A stretch of DNA of 12,256 nt from Lachnospiraceae bacterium OF09-6 (GCA_003435055.1 QUMM01000050.1:1-12256); one strand, 5' to 3'. Positions 1 to 6,944 are shown, numbered from the stretch's first letter. Translations and numbers: made by a program. The notes: generated from the sequence alone by a model not told the origin.

Positions 1-20
1 CTATACCCATTCTCCTGTCA

Positions 21-96
21 TTCCATTTTCGATTTTAAAAACTATACTTGACACAAAATTCCATTTTCGATTTTAAAAACTATACTTGACACAAAA
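21..96. repeat. 38-bp direct tandem duplication in the blaI-like promoter region
   Basis: Two identical 38-bp units lie head to tail at 21-58 and 59-96, with one more matching base at 97. Each ends in TTGACACAAAA and so carries a perfect TTGACA -35 box (48-53 and 86-91). Only the second has a good -10 at the right distance, so the first is probably a passive duplicate. The absence of any difference between copies suggests a recent slippage or recombination event, or an assembly duplication. Confidence 0.9.
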
Positions 97-143
97 TGAC
101 TATTGTAGTAATATAATCATATGATTACTATTTCAGTAGTCAT
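86..143 (+). promoter_or_regulatory. Promoter and palindromic operator of the BlaI/M56 operon
   Basis: A TTGACA -35 at 86-91 is followed after 17 bp by TAATAT (109-114); TATAAT at 112-117 is an alternative with 20-bp spacing. Over the -10 sits a perfect 14-bp palindrome TAATCATATGATTA (114-127), nested in the wider dyads TAGTAAT (106-112)/ATTACTA (124-130) and ATGACTA (96-102)/TAGTCAT (137-143). BlaI/MecI proteins bind as dimers to such TA-rich dyads over their own promoter, so negative autoregulation is inferred. The exact operator half-site is not proven. Confidence 0.7.
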
Positions 144-167
144 TTCATGCATGAAGGGAGTTTTTAA

Positions 168-527
168 ATGAACGTTAAATTATTTGATTCTGAACAAAAA
201 GTAATGGAAGTATTATGGCGGGAGGGAAATCTGCATGCAGGCCAAATTGCAGAAATCCTAAAAGAAGAAATTGGCTGGAACCGGAATACCACCTACACCG
301 TGATCAAAAAGTGTATCGAAAAAGGCGCAATTGAACGACAGGAACCAAAGTTTTTCTGCAAAGCGCTGATTACCAGGGAGCAGATACAGAAAGCAGAAAC
401 CAATGAACTGATCAATAAACTTTTTGATGGTTCTAAAATGCAGTTTTTTTCTGCTTTTCTTTCAGAAGACAAACTTTCCAAAGAGGAGATCTCTGAATTA
501 AAAGAACTGGTCAACAAGCTGAAATAA
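168..527 (+). CDS. BlaI/MecI/CopY-family winged-helix repressor
   Basis: This 119-residue protein has the length and pattern of BlaI/MecI. A winged helix fills about residues 4-70: the E-x-x-VMEVLW first helix, then WNRNTTYTVIKKCIEKGAI as recognition helix and wing. A C-terminal dimerisation helix pair follows, with FFSAFLSEDKLSKEEISELK at about 93-112 matching the segment where BlaI/MecI are cut in induced staphylococci (near Phe97 here). The start is ATG with AAGGGAG seven bases upstream. It lies 22 nt before an M56 peptidase gene, the standard repressor/sensor-protease pairing. By family analogy it represses this operon and perhaps others until cleaved. There is no beta-lactamase or mecA-like gene here, so the inducer may not be a beta-lactam, and I give no gene symbol for that reason. 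Confidence 0.92.
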   Translation: MNVKLFDSEQKVMEVLWREGNLHAGQIAEILKEEIGWNRNTTYTVIKKCIEKGAIERQEPKFFCKALITREQIQKAETNELINKLFDGSKMQFFSAFLSEDKLSKEEISELKELVNKLK

Positions 528-549
528 ATCAGATGGAGGTACTATAATA

Positions 550-2220
550 ATGAGACAGTTATTATCAATGAATCTCACAGCCAGTTTCCTGATTCTGGTG
601 ATATTACTGCTTCGACACTTTTGCGGCAGAATACTGTCGAGAAGATGTTTTGTATGGCTGAGTATGATCGTGATACTTCGTCTCCTGTTTCCACTGCAGT
701 TTGACGTATTTCCGTCACAGATACCAACAGTCACAGGTATTATGAAGATGTTTTCCGAAAAAGAGTCTGATCCGGTTTCGACAGTTTCCGAACATTCTTG
801 GGCTGCAAATTCTTCCCAGAATACGGGCAAAACAATATCGAAAGGTTTGGACGGAAATTCTGTCACCGGTACAATGCCATCATTAGAAACTTTTTCGAAA
901 CAGCTGGCAGCTTTTTTCAGGTTTAAAACTCCTGGGCTGTTTCTCTTCTGGATAGGCGGTATTCTTTTCACTGCAGCAGTCTTTTCTCACAGACTGTGGA
1001 AAGAATACCGGATTCTACGTCAGGCATTGCCGCTTGATACCAGGATTGTGACTTGGAACGGCCGCAGCTTTTCACTGCCACTTTTTTACTCTGACCAGAT
1101 CACATCCCCTGTGACCTTTGGATTTTTTCATTGCAGTATTGTTTTGCCAAAATCTATGCGAAGTGAGGATACGTCCAGACTGGATCTCATTCTGCTTCAT
1201 GAAGCCATGCATATACAGCATCGGGACAACCTGCGTAAAATATTTGCTCTTTTCTGTGTCTGCATTCACTGGTTCTCTCCGCTTGTCTGGATCTGGATGA
1301 CAGTCTTTTTCCGTGATCTGGAACTTTCCTGCGATGAAGCTGTTCTGTCTTTCCTCGGAAGTCAGAACAGGGAATCTTATGCCCTTACCTTAATTACTTT
1401 TATGGAACAAAATCAAACACCGTCAATTATGAACAGCGGCTTTGGACAGACCGCCGTAAAGGAAAGGATTGTGTCTATTATGAATTACAGAAAAAAAGGA
1501 TTCTTAAGTATTACATTAAGTGCTGTTTTACTTTGTTCTTCCATAACCGTATTTGCCGGAAACAGTACAACCGACATTACTGCAAAAAAAGACTCCACCG
1601 AAGCGCAGACAAAATCATCTTCGGATTCCGACATTGCTTACGAAATGGGCGAACTGGAAATTTCAGAGCATTACTCTTCTGCCGATGAGCTGATGCATTC
1701 TCCTTACTATCCGGAATATGAGAAACTTGGGCTGACTTATGATAAAACCAGTGATTCACTGATGTACCAGGGAAAAAGTGTGGTATTTTTGGAAGACTTT
1801 ATAAATGAAACCAATGTTTTACTTTATGAAGATAAAAACTATTTTACTTTTGATGGTGAAACAGTTACTTCCGATGTGTTCATTTCTAATATATACGATT
1901 CCGACAAATATGATGAAGAAGATACGCCTGATGATGATTCTGAGCAAACACATGAAACTGAAACAGAAATTCTTACAGAAAACGCAACTCCTCTGGAGGA
2001 TGATTCCGTTGTCTTTCTTTTCACCCTGAGAGATGAAAACGGAAAACTGACTGAACTTCAGATCCCTGAAGTATCTTATGGTGATTCTGTCACGGAGGAA
2101 AACAGCTCAACCGATGAACCGGATGAAGCGACAACAGAAGATGATCTTGCATCTGCTGCTGTCATAGGCGGTGCAGATGGTCCGACCAGTATCTTTCTTG
2201 CTGGGAAATTGGGATCGTAA
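550..2220 (+). CDS. M56-family (BlaR1-like) membrane metallopeptidase with unusual sensor domain
   Basis: This 556-residue membrane protein has hydrophobic segments at about 8-23, 32-50, 126-146 and 317-337. The M56 zinc peptidase core contains HEAMH (217-221; His and Glu as zinc ligand and catalytic base), then HRDNLRK and ELSCDEAVL (258-266), the usual second ligand region. In BlaR1/MecR1 the protease acts on the cytoplasmic side and triggers inactivation of the partner repressor; here the partner would be the BlaI-like protein 22 nt upstream. The extracytoplasmic part (about 338-556) is not a penicillin-binding domain: I see no SxxK or KTG pattern. It is an acidic Ser/Thr/Asp/Glu-rich region with a segment YEKLGLTYDKTSDSLMYQGK (about 390-409). 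It ends in GGADGPTSIFLAGK, a motif otherwise typical of Na+-translocating decarboxylase beta subunits. The ligand is unknown. A GGAGG lies 10 nt before the ATG. Confidence 0.9.
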   Translation: MRQLLSMNLTASFLILVILLLRHFCGRILSRRCFVWLSMIVILRLLFPLQFDVFPSQIPTVTGIMKMFSEKESDPVSTVSEHSWAANSSQNTGKTISKGLDGNSVTGTMPSLETFSKQLAAFFRFKTPGLFLFWIGGILFTAAVFSHRLWKEYRILRQALPLDTRIVTWNGRSFSLPLFYSDQITSPVTFGFFHCSIVLPKSMRSEDTSRLDLILLHEAMHIQHRDNLRKIFALFCVCIHWFSPLVWIWMTVFFRDLELSCDEAVLSFLGSQNRESYALTLITFMEQNQTPSIMNSGFGQTAVKERIVSIMNYRKKGFLSITLSAVLLCSSITVFAGNSTTDITAKKDSTEAQTKSSSDSDIAYEMGELEISEHYSSADELMHSPYYPEYEKLGLTYDKTSDSLMYQGKSVVFLEDFINETNVLLYEDKNYFTFDGETVTSDVFISNIYDSDKYDEEDTPDDDSEQTHETETEILTENATPLEDDSVVFLFTLRDENGKLTELQIPEVSYGDSVTEENSSTDEPDEATTEDDLASAAVIGGADGPTSIFLAGKLGS

Positions 2221-2241
2221 TTCTCTTTTACCGTTGAAATT

Positions 2242-2270
2242 TTTGAGGGGCTTTACTACTGCCCCTCAAA
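2242..2270. terminator. Hairpin between convergent M56 and anti-sigma genes
   Basis: TTTGAGGGGC (2242-2251) and GCCCCTCAAA (2261-2270) form a perfect 10-bp GC-cored stem with a 9-nt loop, 22 nt after the M56 stop codon. The A/T ends of the stem supply short U runs on either strand, so it may terminate in both directions between the convergent operons. There is no long T tract outside the stem, hence moderate confidence. Nothing else recognisable lies between 2271 and 2334. Confidence 0.55.
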
Positions 2271-2334
2271 TCATATCCTGTTATAGTCCTTATGAAACAC
2301 AAGCTCATACTGTGAGATTTGTGTCATTTCCAAC

Positions 2335-3518
2335 TTATTTCACTGCTACTTCATAATATTCTGGTTCTTCTGTCACGTCTCCATTGCCATTTGTTGTTTT
2401 ATAGAAAAGTACAGACGCAACCTGATCTGGATCTATCACACGGTCAAATGCAAAGCCTGAGATATATTCATCACTGTCTTCTGAAATATATCCTTCTGTT
2501 CCAGGTCCTCCATACAGATTCATGATGGTTGTCCCATCCTTATATTTTACTCCGCTGACCATTGGTGCTTCTTCATAATAGGTAGTTACCTGCGTTTCTC
2601 CATTTTCATCTTCATATTCCTCATTTTTTCAATCCGTGGAAAATCATAAGACACACGGATAGATACCGGAGAGAGTTCCACACCGGTCACAGTTGCCCCA
2701 GAATCTCCCAACTTCTGTTCCGTTTCTGTGAATCTGGATACATCTGCACCACCAAGCGTCATATCCAGTGCCCATGTTCCATCAATATCCGGTGTATAGT
2801 CTGCTTTTGCCACAGTTCCAAGATTTTTAAATTCCACATGCAGATTCTTTCCCATAAAAAAGCCTTTTTCATCACTCTTGGCCAGTACCATATGGTATTC
2901 CAGACTGCCATCATCCATCACGTAATTTTCGATAATGGAACCATCTTCCTCTGTCTCCAGTTCTGATCCGTCAGCATGAACTGCCATTCCATTTTCATCT
3001 GATATCATTCCATTGTAGAAACTGCCTCCCCAACTGAAATCATCCTGTCCATCCACTGTAACAGATATAGTTTCAAAATCTGGCTGAACTCCCTGTTCCA
3101 CCGAATAACCGTCTATCTTAAAGGAAAGATAGGTATAGTAATTATCCGTAATGCTCTGCTGTGCAGTCACTGTCACGCCTGCATCGGTTACGGTTGCATC
3201 GGAAAATGCCGCCATTCCATTTTCCTCCATATGATTCTGCTGATCCACGGAAATACGCAGTTCTTCTTTTAGACCTTTACTCCATCCGGTATATGCTGCA
3301 TAGGCTGTTGCTGTTCCTACTGCCAGGGTTGCTGCCAGTGCAATTACCATATATCTCTTTCTGCATTTTCTTTCCGGTTTCTGGTATGTAACCATTTTGT
3401 CATTTTTCATATCGGCATCCTTTCTGATCTGTTCCAATATCTTATTTGCTTTGTCCGTTACGATTTTAGGTATTTCGATATCCTGCTGTAATGTATAGAT
3501 AGTATCATTCCTACTCAT
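2335..3518 (-). pseudogene. DUF4179-type membrane anti-sigma factor, frameshifted near the 3' end
   Basis: The frame opening at 3518 runs 310 residues. It has a cytoplasmic N-terminus (about 1-55), a basic CRKR stretch, one membrane helix (about 56-77), then an extracellular domain with repeated beta-rich segments such as DATVTDAGVTVTAQQSITD, as in DUF4179 proteins that partner ECF sigma factors. At an A6 run (T6 at 2624-2629) the frame shifts, replacing the natural C-terminus with MRNMKMKMEKRR and a stop at 2586. Adding one A restores a continuous reading frame, ...PRIEKNEEYEDENGETQ..., down to a TAA at 2335-2337, for a total of about 394 residues. The start ATG overlaps the sigma-factor stop (ATGA), so the two are translationally coupled. 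The truncated form keeps the membrane anchor and sigma-binding end and may still work. A sequence error, slippage rescue or true truncation are all possible. Confidence 0.8.
2624..2629 (-). other. A6 frameshift site in the anti-sigma gene
   Basis: On the coding strand the context is TGAAAAAATG. With A7 the frame is continuous into the downstream 3' segment; with A6, as written, it terminates 44 nt later. The downstream frame keeps coherent codons (ending YYEVAVK), showing the shift is recent or artefactual. Confidence 0.85.
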
Positions 3519-4030
3519 ATGTTTGCCCTCCTCTTCCGCAAATCGTAGATATCCGTCAGGCTGTCACGCCCTCTTGCCAGCCGGCTTTTTACGGTTCCCT
3601 CTGATATTTCCAGTATCTGACTAATTTCGCTGACCGTAAATCCTTCCACATAATGAAGCATCATCACCAGCCGGTATTTTTCTGAAATGGAATCTAAAGT
3701 CTCTTTCCATTCAATATTTTCATATGCTATTTCCTGATATCCCTGCTCTGGAAACTCTGCATCAACAGTGATATTCCTGTTTTTTCGAATCAACTCATAA
3801 CATTTATTAATCAATATCCTTGTCATCCAGGTTCGAAAATAACTGTTATATTTTAGACTCCCCAACCGCTCCCAACATATCAGTATGGTCTCTGAAATAG
3901 CATCTGCCACATCAGCATCCTGGGATAAAATAGATCTGGCTGTTTTGTACATGTTCTGCATCTGTGACTGTATCAGATCCGTAAAGGCATCCGGATCTCC
4001 TTTTTTTGCTTTACTTACTAAATCATCCAC
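3515..4030 (-). CDS. ECF-type sigma-70 family RNA polymerase sigma factor
   Basis: This 171-residue two-domain sigma factor has region 2 at about 12-83 (ADVADAISETILICWERL and YFRTWMTRILINKCYELIRK, covering -10 recognition and core binding). Region 4 lies at about 110-160 with the helix-turn-helix FTVSEISQILEISEGTVKSRL for -35 recognition. The short linker and absence of regions 1 and 3 are typical of ECF factors. The start is GTG at 4028-4030, preceded directly by an in-frame TAA and by AAAGGGG seven bases upstream, so no longer N-terminus is possible. Its stop overlaps the start of the membrane anti-sigma gene by four bases. The pair should respond to an envelope signal and usually drives its own promoter. 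An A7 run early in the gene (KAKKGD) is intact. Confidence 0.93.
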   Translation of the reverse strand: MDDLVSKAKKGDPDAFTDLIQSQMQNMYKTARSILSQDADVADAISETILICWERLGSLKYNSYFRTWMTRILINKCYELIRKNRNITVDAEFPEQGYQEIAYENIEWKETLDSISEKYRLVMMLHYVEGFTVSEISQILEISEGTVKSRLARGRDSLTDIYDLRKRRANI

Positions 4031-4052
4031 TTAACTGCCCCTTTCTTTTTGT

Positions 4053-4081
4053 CTGTACGTACAGGAACATTTTTCATGTTC
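4053..4081 (-). promoter_or_regulatory. Candidate autoregulated ECF promoter with two adjacent palindromes
   Basis: Upstream of the sigma gene two dyads abut: CTGTACGTACAG (4053-4064, a perfect 12-bp palindrome) and GAACAT (4065-4070)/ATGTTC (4076-4081). On the minus strand, AGAACA and CGTA can be read about 17 bp apart, resembling ECF promoters of the GAAC...CGT class. The promoter reading is inference; the palindromes are directly visible and could instead be a repressor operator. Confidence 0.4.
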
Positions 4082-4224
4082 TATCTATTAGATGCATGAG
4101 AATGCAATTTTGTTCCATTTATTTTAAATAATTTGGAAAAAAGTTGAATGAGTTGGAAATTTAGAACCGAAATAGCGTATTCAGACTGAAGAGATAAAAA
4201 GAAAAGAAGTTTTAAAAGAAAAAT

Positions 4225-4249
4225 GGTGCTGGGCATAATCCCCAACACC
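4225..4249 (-). terminator. Rho-independent terminator of the propeller operon
   Basis: Read on the minus strand, GGTGTTGGG and CCCAGCACC pair (one G-T wobble) around a short loop and are followed by ATTTTTCTTTT. It lies about 50 nt after the stop of the secreted propeller gene, giving a standard intrinsic terminator for that transcript. From 4082 to 4224 I see only AT-rich sequence with no other feature. Confidence 0.75.
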
Positions 4250-4252
4250 AAG

Positions 4253-4268
4253 TTTGTCTACAGTCTGG
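4253..4268 (-). repeat. 16-bp motif shared with the 11.9-kb terminator region
   Basis: On the minus strand this reads CCAGACTGTAGACAAA, identical to 11898-11913 on the plus strand. In both places it sits downstream of a stop codon and just before an intrinsic terminator hairpin. It may be a dispersed intergenic element, a conserved pre-terminator motif, or an end sequence of the IS1182-type element near 11.9 kb. Confidence 0.8.
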
Positions 4269-4295
4269 GGGCTGTCAATGACAGCCCTTTTTTTT
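4269..4295 (+). terminator. Plus-strand hairpin with T8 tail, facing the propeller gene
   Basis: GGGCTGTC (4269-4276) and GACAGCCC (4280-4287) form an 8-bp stem with a 3-nt loop followed by T8, a textbook terminator for rightward transcription. No rightward gene is upstream, so it would stop antisense transcription entering the 3' end of the propeller gene, or act as one arm of a two-hairpin bidirectional terminator. Confidence 0.7.
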
Positions 4296-4296
4296 A

Positions 4297-6345
4297 TTAT
4301 GCTCCAAGAATTGCGGATATCTTTATTTCTTTTTCTGTTTCACTTAGATCCATGGTTCCACCATCTTCTACTGTCATATACACTTCATATAATTCATTTT
4401 CAGACAGTGTCTCTGGTATCTCACCATTTTCTTTCTGAATATGCCACAGTTCAGCAGCAACTTCCTGTAAGGTTCCATTTGCATCATATGCATACAGCTT
4501 CATTTCTTCTGCGCTGCCTGAAATTCCTTTCATTCGCAGAACTACTGTCGTATTCGGATGTACATTTTCAATGGTTACGGTATTGAGCCATCCTGCCACA
4601 CTGCCCTGTCCGCCGTCTGCTTCAAACTGTTCCTGCGACAGTACGTTGCGTATTGCCTGATCCAGATCTACTTTACGATATGGCATATCCGGAAGATAGA
4701 CGAATCGATCCTGCAATCTCAGCAATTCCAGATAGCCGGTCGGACAGTAAAGAGCATTTCCACTATTTCCGGCATACATACCGATTGCCATATTGTTATA
4801 TCCCGGCTTGTTTGCAACATCCATGGAAAATACAGTTTCCCCTGTTTCAAAATCCAGCATGATATACTGCCACATTCCGGTTTCCAGATTCTGAACATAG
4901 CCATAAACATAGCCTGTTGCAGTAGAAAGCTTCATCATAGAAGTATCTGACAAATCACTTCTGCACCAAATACTCTTCATTTCATACCCATCCTCTGTTT
5001 TTATCGTATCTACACGTTCCACACCTGGCATGATCATTTTATTTCCCTGTCTTAACCAGTTCACATCATAGATATTCTCATAGCTCTGCACGGAAGAGTC
5101 ATTATCTTCCTTTGCCAGATTGGCACTTCCGGCGCCAAACCAGTTACATACAATCGTACTTACCGTACCTTCTCCATTGTCATATACAATGGCTGAATTT
5201 TCTACTGACACCTGTACATCTTCCGGCAGTTCGTCAATTACCGGCATACTTGCCACCACTTCTCCAGTCTTCATATCCAGTGCCATCAGACTTACTGTTT
5301 TCTGATTATCCGTAAACATCACAAGATCTCTGGTAATGGATGGTGAGCATCCGCTGCCCCATGCCAGACCGCCGCCTGTTGTTTCATCTCCCTCATGGCT
5401 GTCTTTTGCTCCCACGCTTTCATATGGTGTCTCCCACACCTTCTTCACGCCATTATCCGCCTGAAGCAGATAACAGTTTAAATTGGTCAAAATCACTGCA
5501 CCGTCTTTGGATGCTGCGATTCCATTTTCAGCGCCTTCCCCAGGAGCCAGTTCATATACGAACACGCTGTCCGACAGATCCTTCTCTTCTCCATTTAAAA
5601 TCGCATCAATTGCAGAGCGGGAAATATATCCGAAGGTTCCCTGCTGCTTTCTGTCCGGATAAATTCTGAAGCCTCCCGTTGCAAACCAGAGATTTCCATC
5701 ATAATCAAACACAACTGACAACAGATTCTGATCCAGTGTCTTTCCAAGTGCTTTTTCTGCTGCTGCCTTGATATCAATATCTAATACTTTTTCAAATTCC
5801 GGAAGTACATTTCCTTCTTCATCGGTTGCCTTCAGCATTAGCACATGATTGTTGCTGGTCGGGCACACCAGGCGATTGCTCTCATCCACAAATGAATAAG
5901 AACTCTGTATCAGATAACCGCCTCCATCCTGCTGCTTCGGTGAAAAGTATCCTTCGGTCTGTGTCTCTTCTGCGTTAATATCCCGGATGGCAAGCCCTCC
6001 AAGAAACGGAACAACTGCATGTCCATATGTATCAAAAAAGACAGCCGGTGATGCATTCGGATTTACCTTCTCATATGAAACATTGATTTCTGAATAAATA
6101 TCAACCGGCAAAACTGCATCCGTAGTATCTGAATTGTAGCAGTCATGATGAATATTTGAGTCACTGTTCGCCATATAAGGATTCTCATCAATCGCTTTCG
6201 GACTGAGTGACTTAATCGGCACCTGCACTTCTGCTGTACTGTTTTCCTTCGCTTCATCTTCTGCATGCACCATACCTGCAGTACCGTTTGATGCCATTGT
6301 CAGCATAAGTGCCGTAAGTGCAAGCATTGCCATTCTCTTCTTCAT
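4297..6345 (-). CDS. Secreted beta-propeller-like (PQQ-like repeat) protein of unknown function
   Basis: This 682-residue protein has a clear signal peptide: KKR, a hydrophobic core at about 6-24, and a VHA site near residue 28, then an acidic linker. After NPYMANSDSNIHHDCYNSD come recurring short beta-blade-like segments with alternating aromatic and Gly/Asp turns (GNLWFATGGFRIYPD, GAVILTNLNCYLLQADNG, MALDMKTGEVVASMPV, YIMLDFETGETVFSMDV), typical of PQQ/WD-like propellers. A C-terminal part (about 560-682) looks like a separate beta-sandwich. I see no lipobox, LPXTG motif or membrane anchor, so release or non-covalent surface retention is likely. The start has GGGAGG at good spacing and lies 33 nt after a receiver-like gene, probably in one transcript. 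The function is not recognised; binding, scaffold or sensory roles are more plausible than catalysis because no active-site signature stands out. Confidence 0.75.
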   Translation of the reverse strand: MKKRMAMLALTALMLTMASNGTAGMVHAEDEAKENSTAEVQVPIKSLSPKAIDENPYMANSDSNIHHDCYNSDTTDAVLPVDIYSEINVSYEKVNPNASPAVFFDTYGHAVVPFLGGLAIRDINAEETQTEGYFSPKQQDGGGYLIQSSYSFVDESNRLVCPTSNNHVLMLKATDEEGNVLPEFEKVLDIDIKAAAEKALGKTLDQNLLSVVFDYDGNLWFATGGFRIYPDRKQQGTFGYISRSAIDAILNGEEKDLSDSVFVYELAPGEGAENGIAASKDGAVILTNLNCYLLQADNGVKKVWETPYESVGAKDSHEGDETTGGGLAWGSGCSPSITRDLVMFTDNQKTVSLMALDMKTGEVVASMPVIDELPEDVQVSVENSAIVYDNGEGTVSTIVCNWFGAGSANLAKEDNDSSVQSYENIYDVNWLRQGNKMIMPGVERVDTIKTEDGYEMKSIWCRSDLSDTSMMKLSTATGYVYGYVQNLETGMWQYIMLDFETGETVFSMDVANKPGYNNMAIGMYAGNSGNALYCPTGYLELLRLQDRFVYLPDMPYRKVDLDQAIRNVLSQEQFEADGGQGSVAGWLNTVTIENVHPNTTVVLRMKGISGSAEEMKLYAYDANGTLQEVAAELWHIQKENGEIPETLSENELYEVYMTVEDGGTMDLSETEKEIKISAILGA

Positions 6346-6378
6346 GATGTTTTCCTCCCAATTTTCCCAATATTTTTA

Positions 6379-6753
6379 TTATACTTTTCCTATACGTTCC
6401 AGCCAGGCCTTAAGCCCTTCTTGTATTTTTTCATGTTCCACCGGTTTCATAAAAAAATATTCCACACGTAATCTGAAAGCATGAAGCGAAAAATCCAAAT
6501 CACTGCACCAGATAATTCCACATCTGGGATATAATGAACGAAGATGTTCTGCTGCATTTAACCCACCCACTCCCGGCAATGAGAGAAATACCATAGATGG
6601 AACTCTTCTCTGTATCTGCTTAAAAAAGACTTCCTGATTTTGATAAATCTCAATCAGCGGAACGATTCCTTTTTCCATGCAGTAATCTGATATATATTTT
6701 GCATAATCATGACCATCCTGATCTCTGTCAGTTAATACAGACATACAATACAC
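6379..6753 (-). CDS. Stand-alone receiver-like protein lacking the phosphoacceptor Asp
   Basis: This 124-residue protein has the length and fold pattern of a single response-regulator receiver domain. An acidic loop follows strand 1 (SVLTDRDQDG, 5-14). MVFLSLPGVGGLNAAEHLR (54-72) matches the usual FLD-I-x-M-x-G-x-x-G segment but has Ser58 where the phosphorylated Asp belongs. IIWCSD (80-85) follows strand 4, and YFFMKPV (99-105) keeps the conserved Lys-Pro after strand 5. No DNA-binding or output domain follows. It is most similar in style to LytTR-type receivers (DFSLHAFRLRVEYFF). The start is GTG, with AAGGAGG seven bases upstream. It is inferred to be the first gene of the operon with the secreted propeller protein. 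It probably cannot be phosphorylated and may act by protein contact with the neighbouring kinase or regulator. Confidence 0.75.
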   Translation of the reverse strand: MYCMSVLTDRDQDGHDYAKYISDYCMEKGIVPLIEIYQNQEVFFKQIQRRVPSMVFLSLPGVGGLNAAEHLRSLYPRCGIIWCSDLDFSLHAFRLRVEYFFMKPVEHEKIQEGLKAWLERIGKV

Positions 6754-6794
6754 AGAACCTCCTCCTTTCTATTTTCACTCCATTTGTTGTCCCC

Positions 6795-6822
6795 ATTATA
6801 AAATAAACAGATTCTTTTTCAA
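6795..6822 (-). promoter_or_regulatory. Promoter of the pseudo-receiver/propeller operon
   Basis: On the minus strand TTGAAA (6817-6822) is separated by 16 bp from TATAAT (6795-6800), a good sigma-A type promoter about 40 nt upstream of the GTG start. Its -35 lies 6 bp from a pair of direct repeats, fitting regulated activation. Confidence 0.75.
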
Positions 6823-6828
6823 TTGTTC

Positions 6829-6858
6829 TGGCACGAATCACCAAATATTGGCACGAAT
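6829..6858. promoter_or_regulatory. TGGCACGAAT direct repeats: candidate LytTR regulator binding site
   Basis: TGGCACGAAT occurs exactly at 6829-6838 and 6849-6858, start to start 20 bp, about two helical turns. LytTR proteins (AgrA, ComE, PlnC type) bind paired direct repeats about 21 bp apart, typically just upstream of the -35. Here the pair ends 6 bp from the -35 of the minus-strand promoter and lies about 90 nt before the LytTR gene itself, so the adjacent regulator is the obvious candidate binder. The repeat sequence is not the classic ACAGTT form, so specificity is inferred from position. Confidence 0.65.
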
Positions 6859-6893
6859 TGTAAAGCCATATCATAGCCCATGACATCTTTTTG

Positions 6894-6902
6894 TGTTATA
6901 CT
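6894..6902 (+). promoter_or_regulatory. Extended -10 promoter element for the LytTR/GHKL operon
   Basis: TG-T-TATACT at 6894-6902 is an extended -10 about 40 nt upstream of the regulator start. No good -35 lies 17 bp upstream, which suggests modest or assisted expression. The direct repeats at 6829-6858 lie 36 bp upstream of it and could also influence this promoter. Confidence 0.45.
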
Positions 6903-6944
6903 TTCTATATGAATGAAATCAGCTTTGTATGAGAGGTATGTACA

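Noticed and set aside
498..971. A 157-codon minus-strand frame opposite the M56 gene
   Set aside because: It is antisense to a strongly supported gene, has no ribosome site, and shows no recognisable protein pattern.
168..2220. Calling the first operon blaI-blaR1 (beta-lactam resistance regulators)
   Set aside because: There is no penicillin-binding sensor domain and no beta-lactamase nearby, so only family-level names are justified.
2600..2640. Programmed -1 ribosomal frameshifting at the anti-sigma A6 run
   Set aside because: The zero-frame codons (GAA AAA ATG) do not form a canonical X-XXY-YYZ slippery heptamer, and I see no clear downstream stem; transcriptional slippage or mutation is more plausible.
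4558..4950. Plus-strand frames of 60-130 codons opposite the propeller gene
   Set aside because: They are shadow frames of the minus-strand coding sequence, rich in Cys/His/Ile/Leu from reversed codons, with no start signals.
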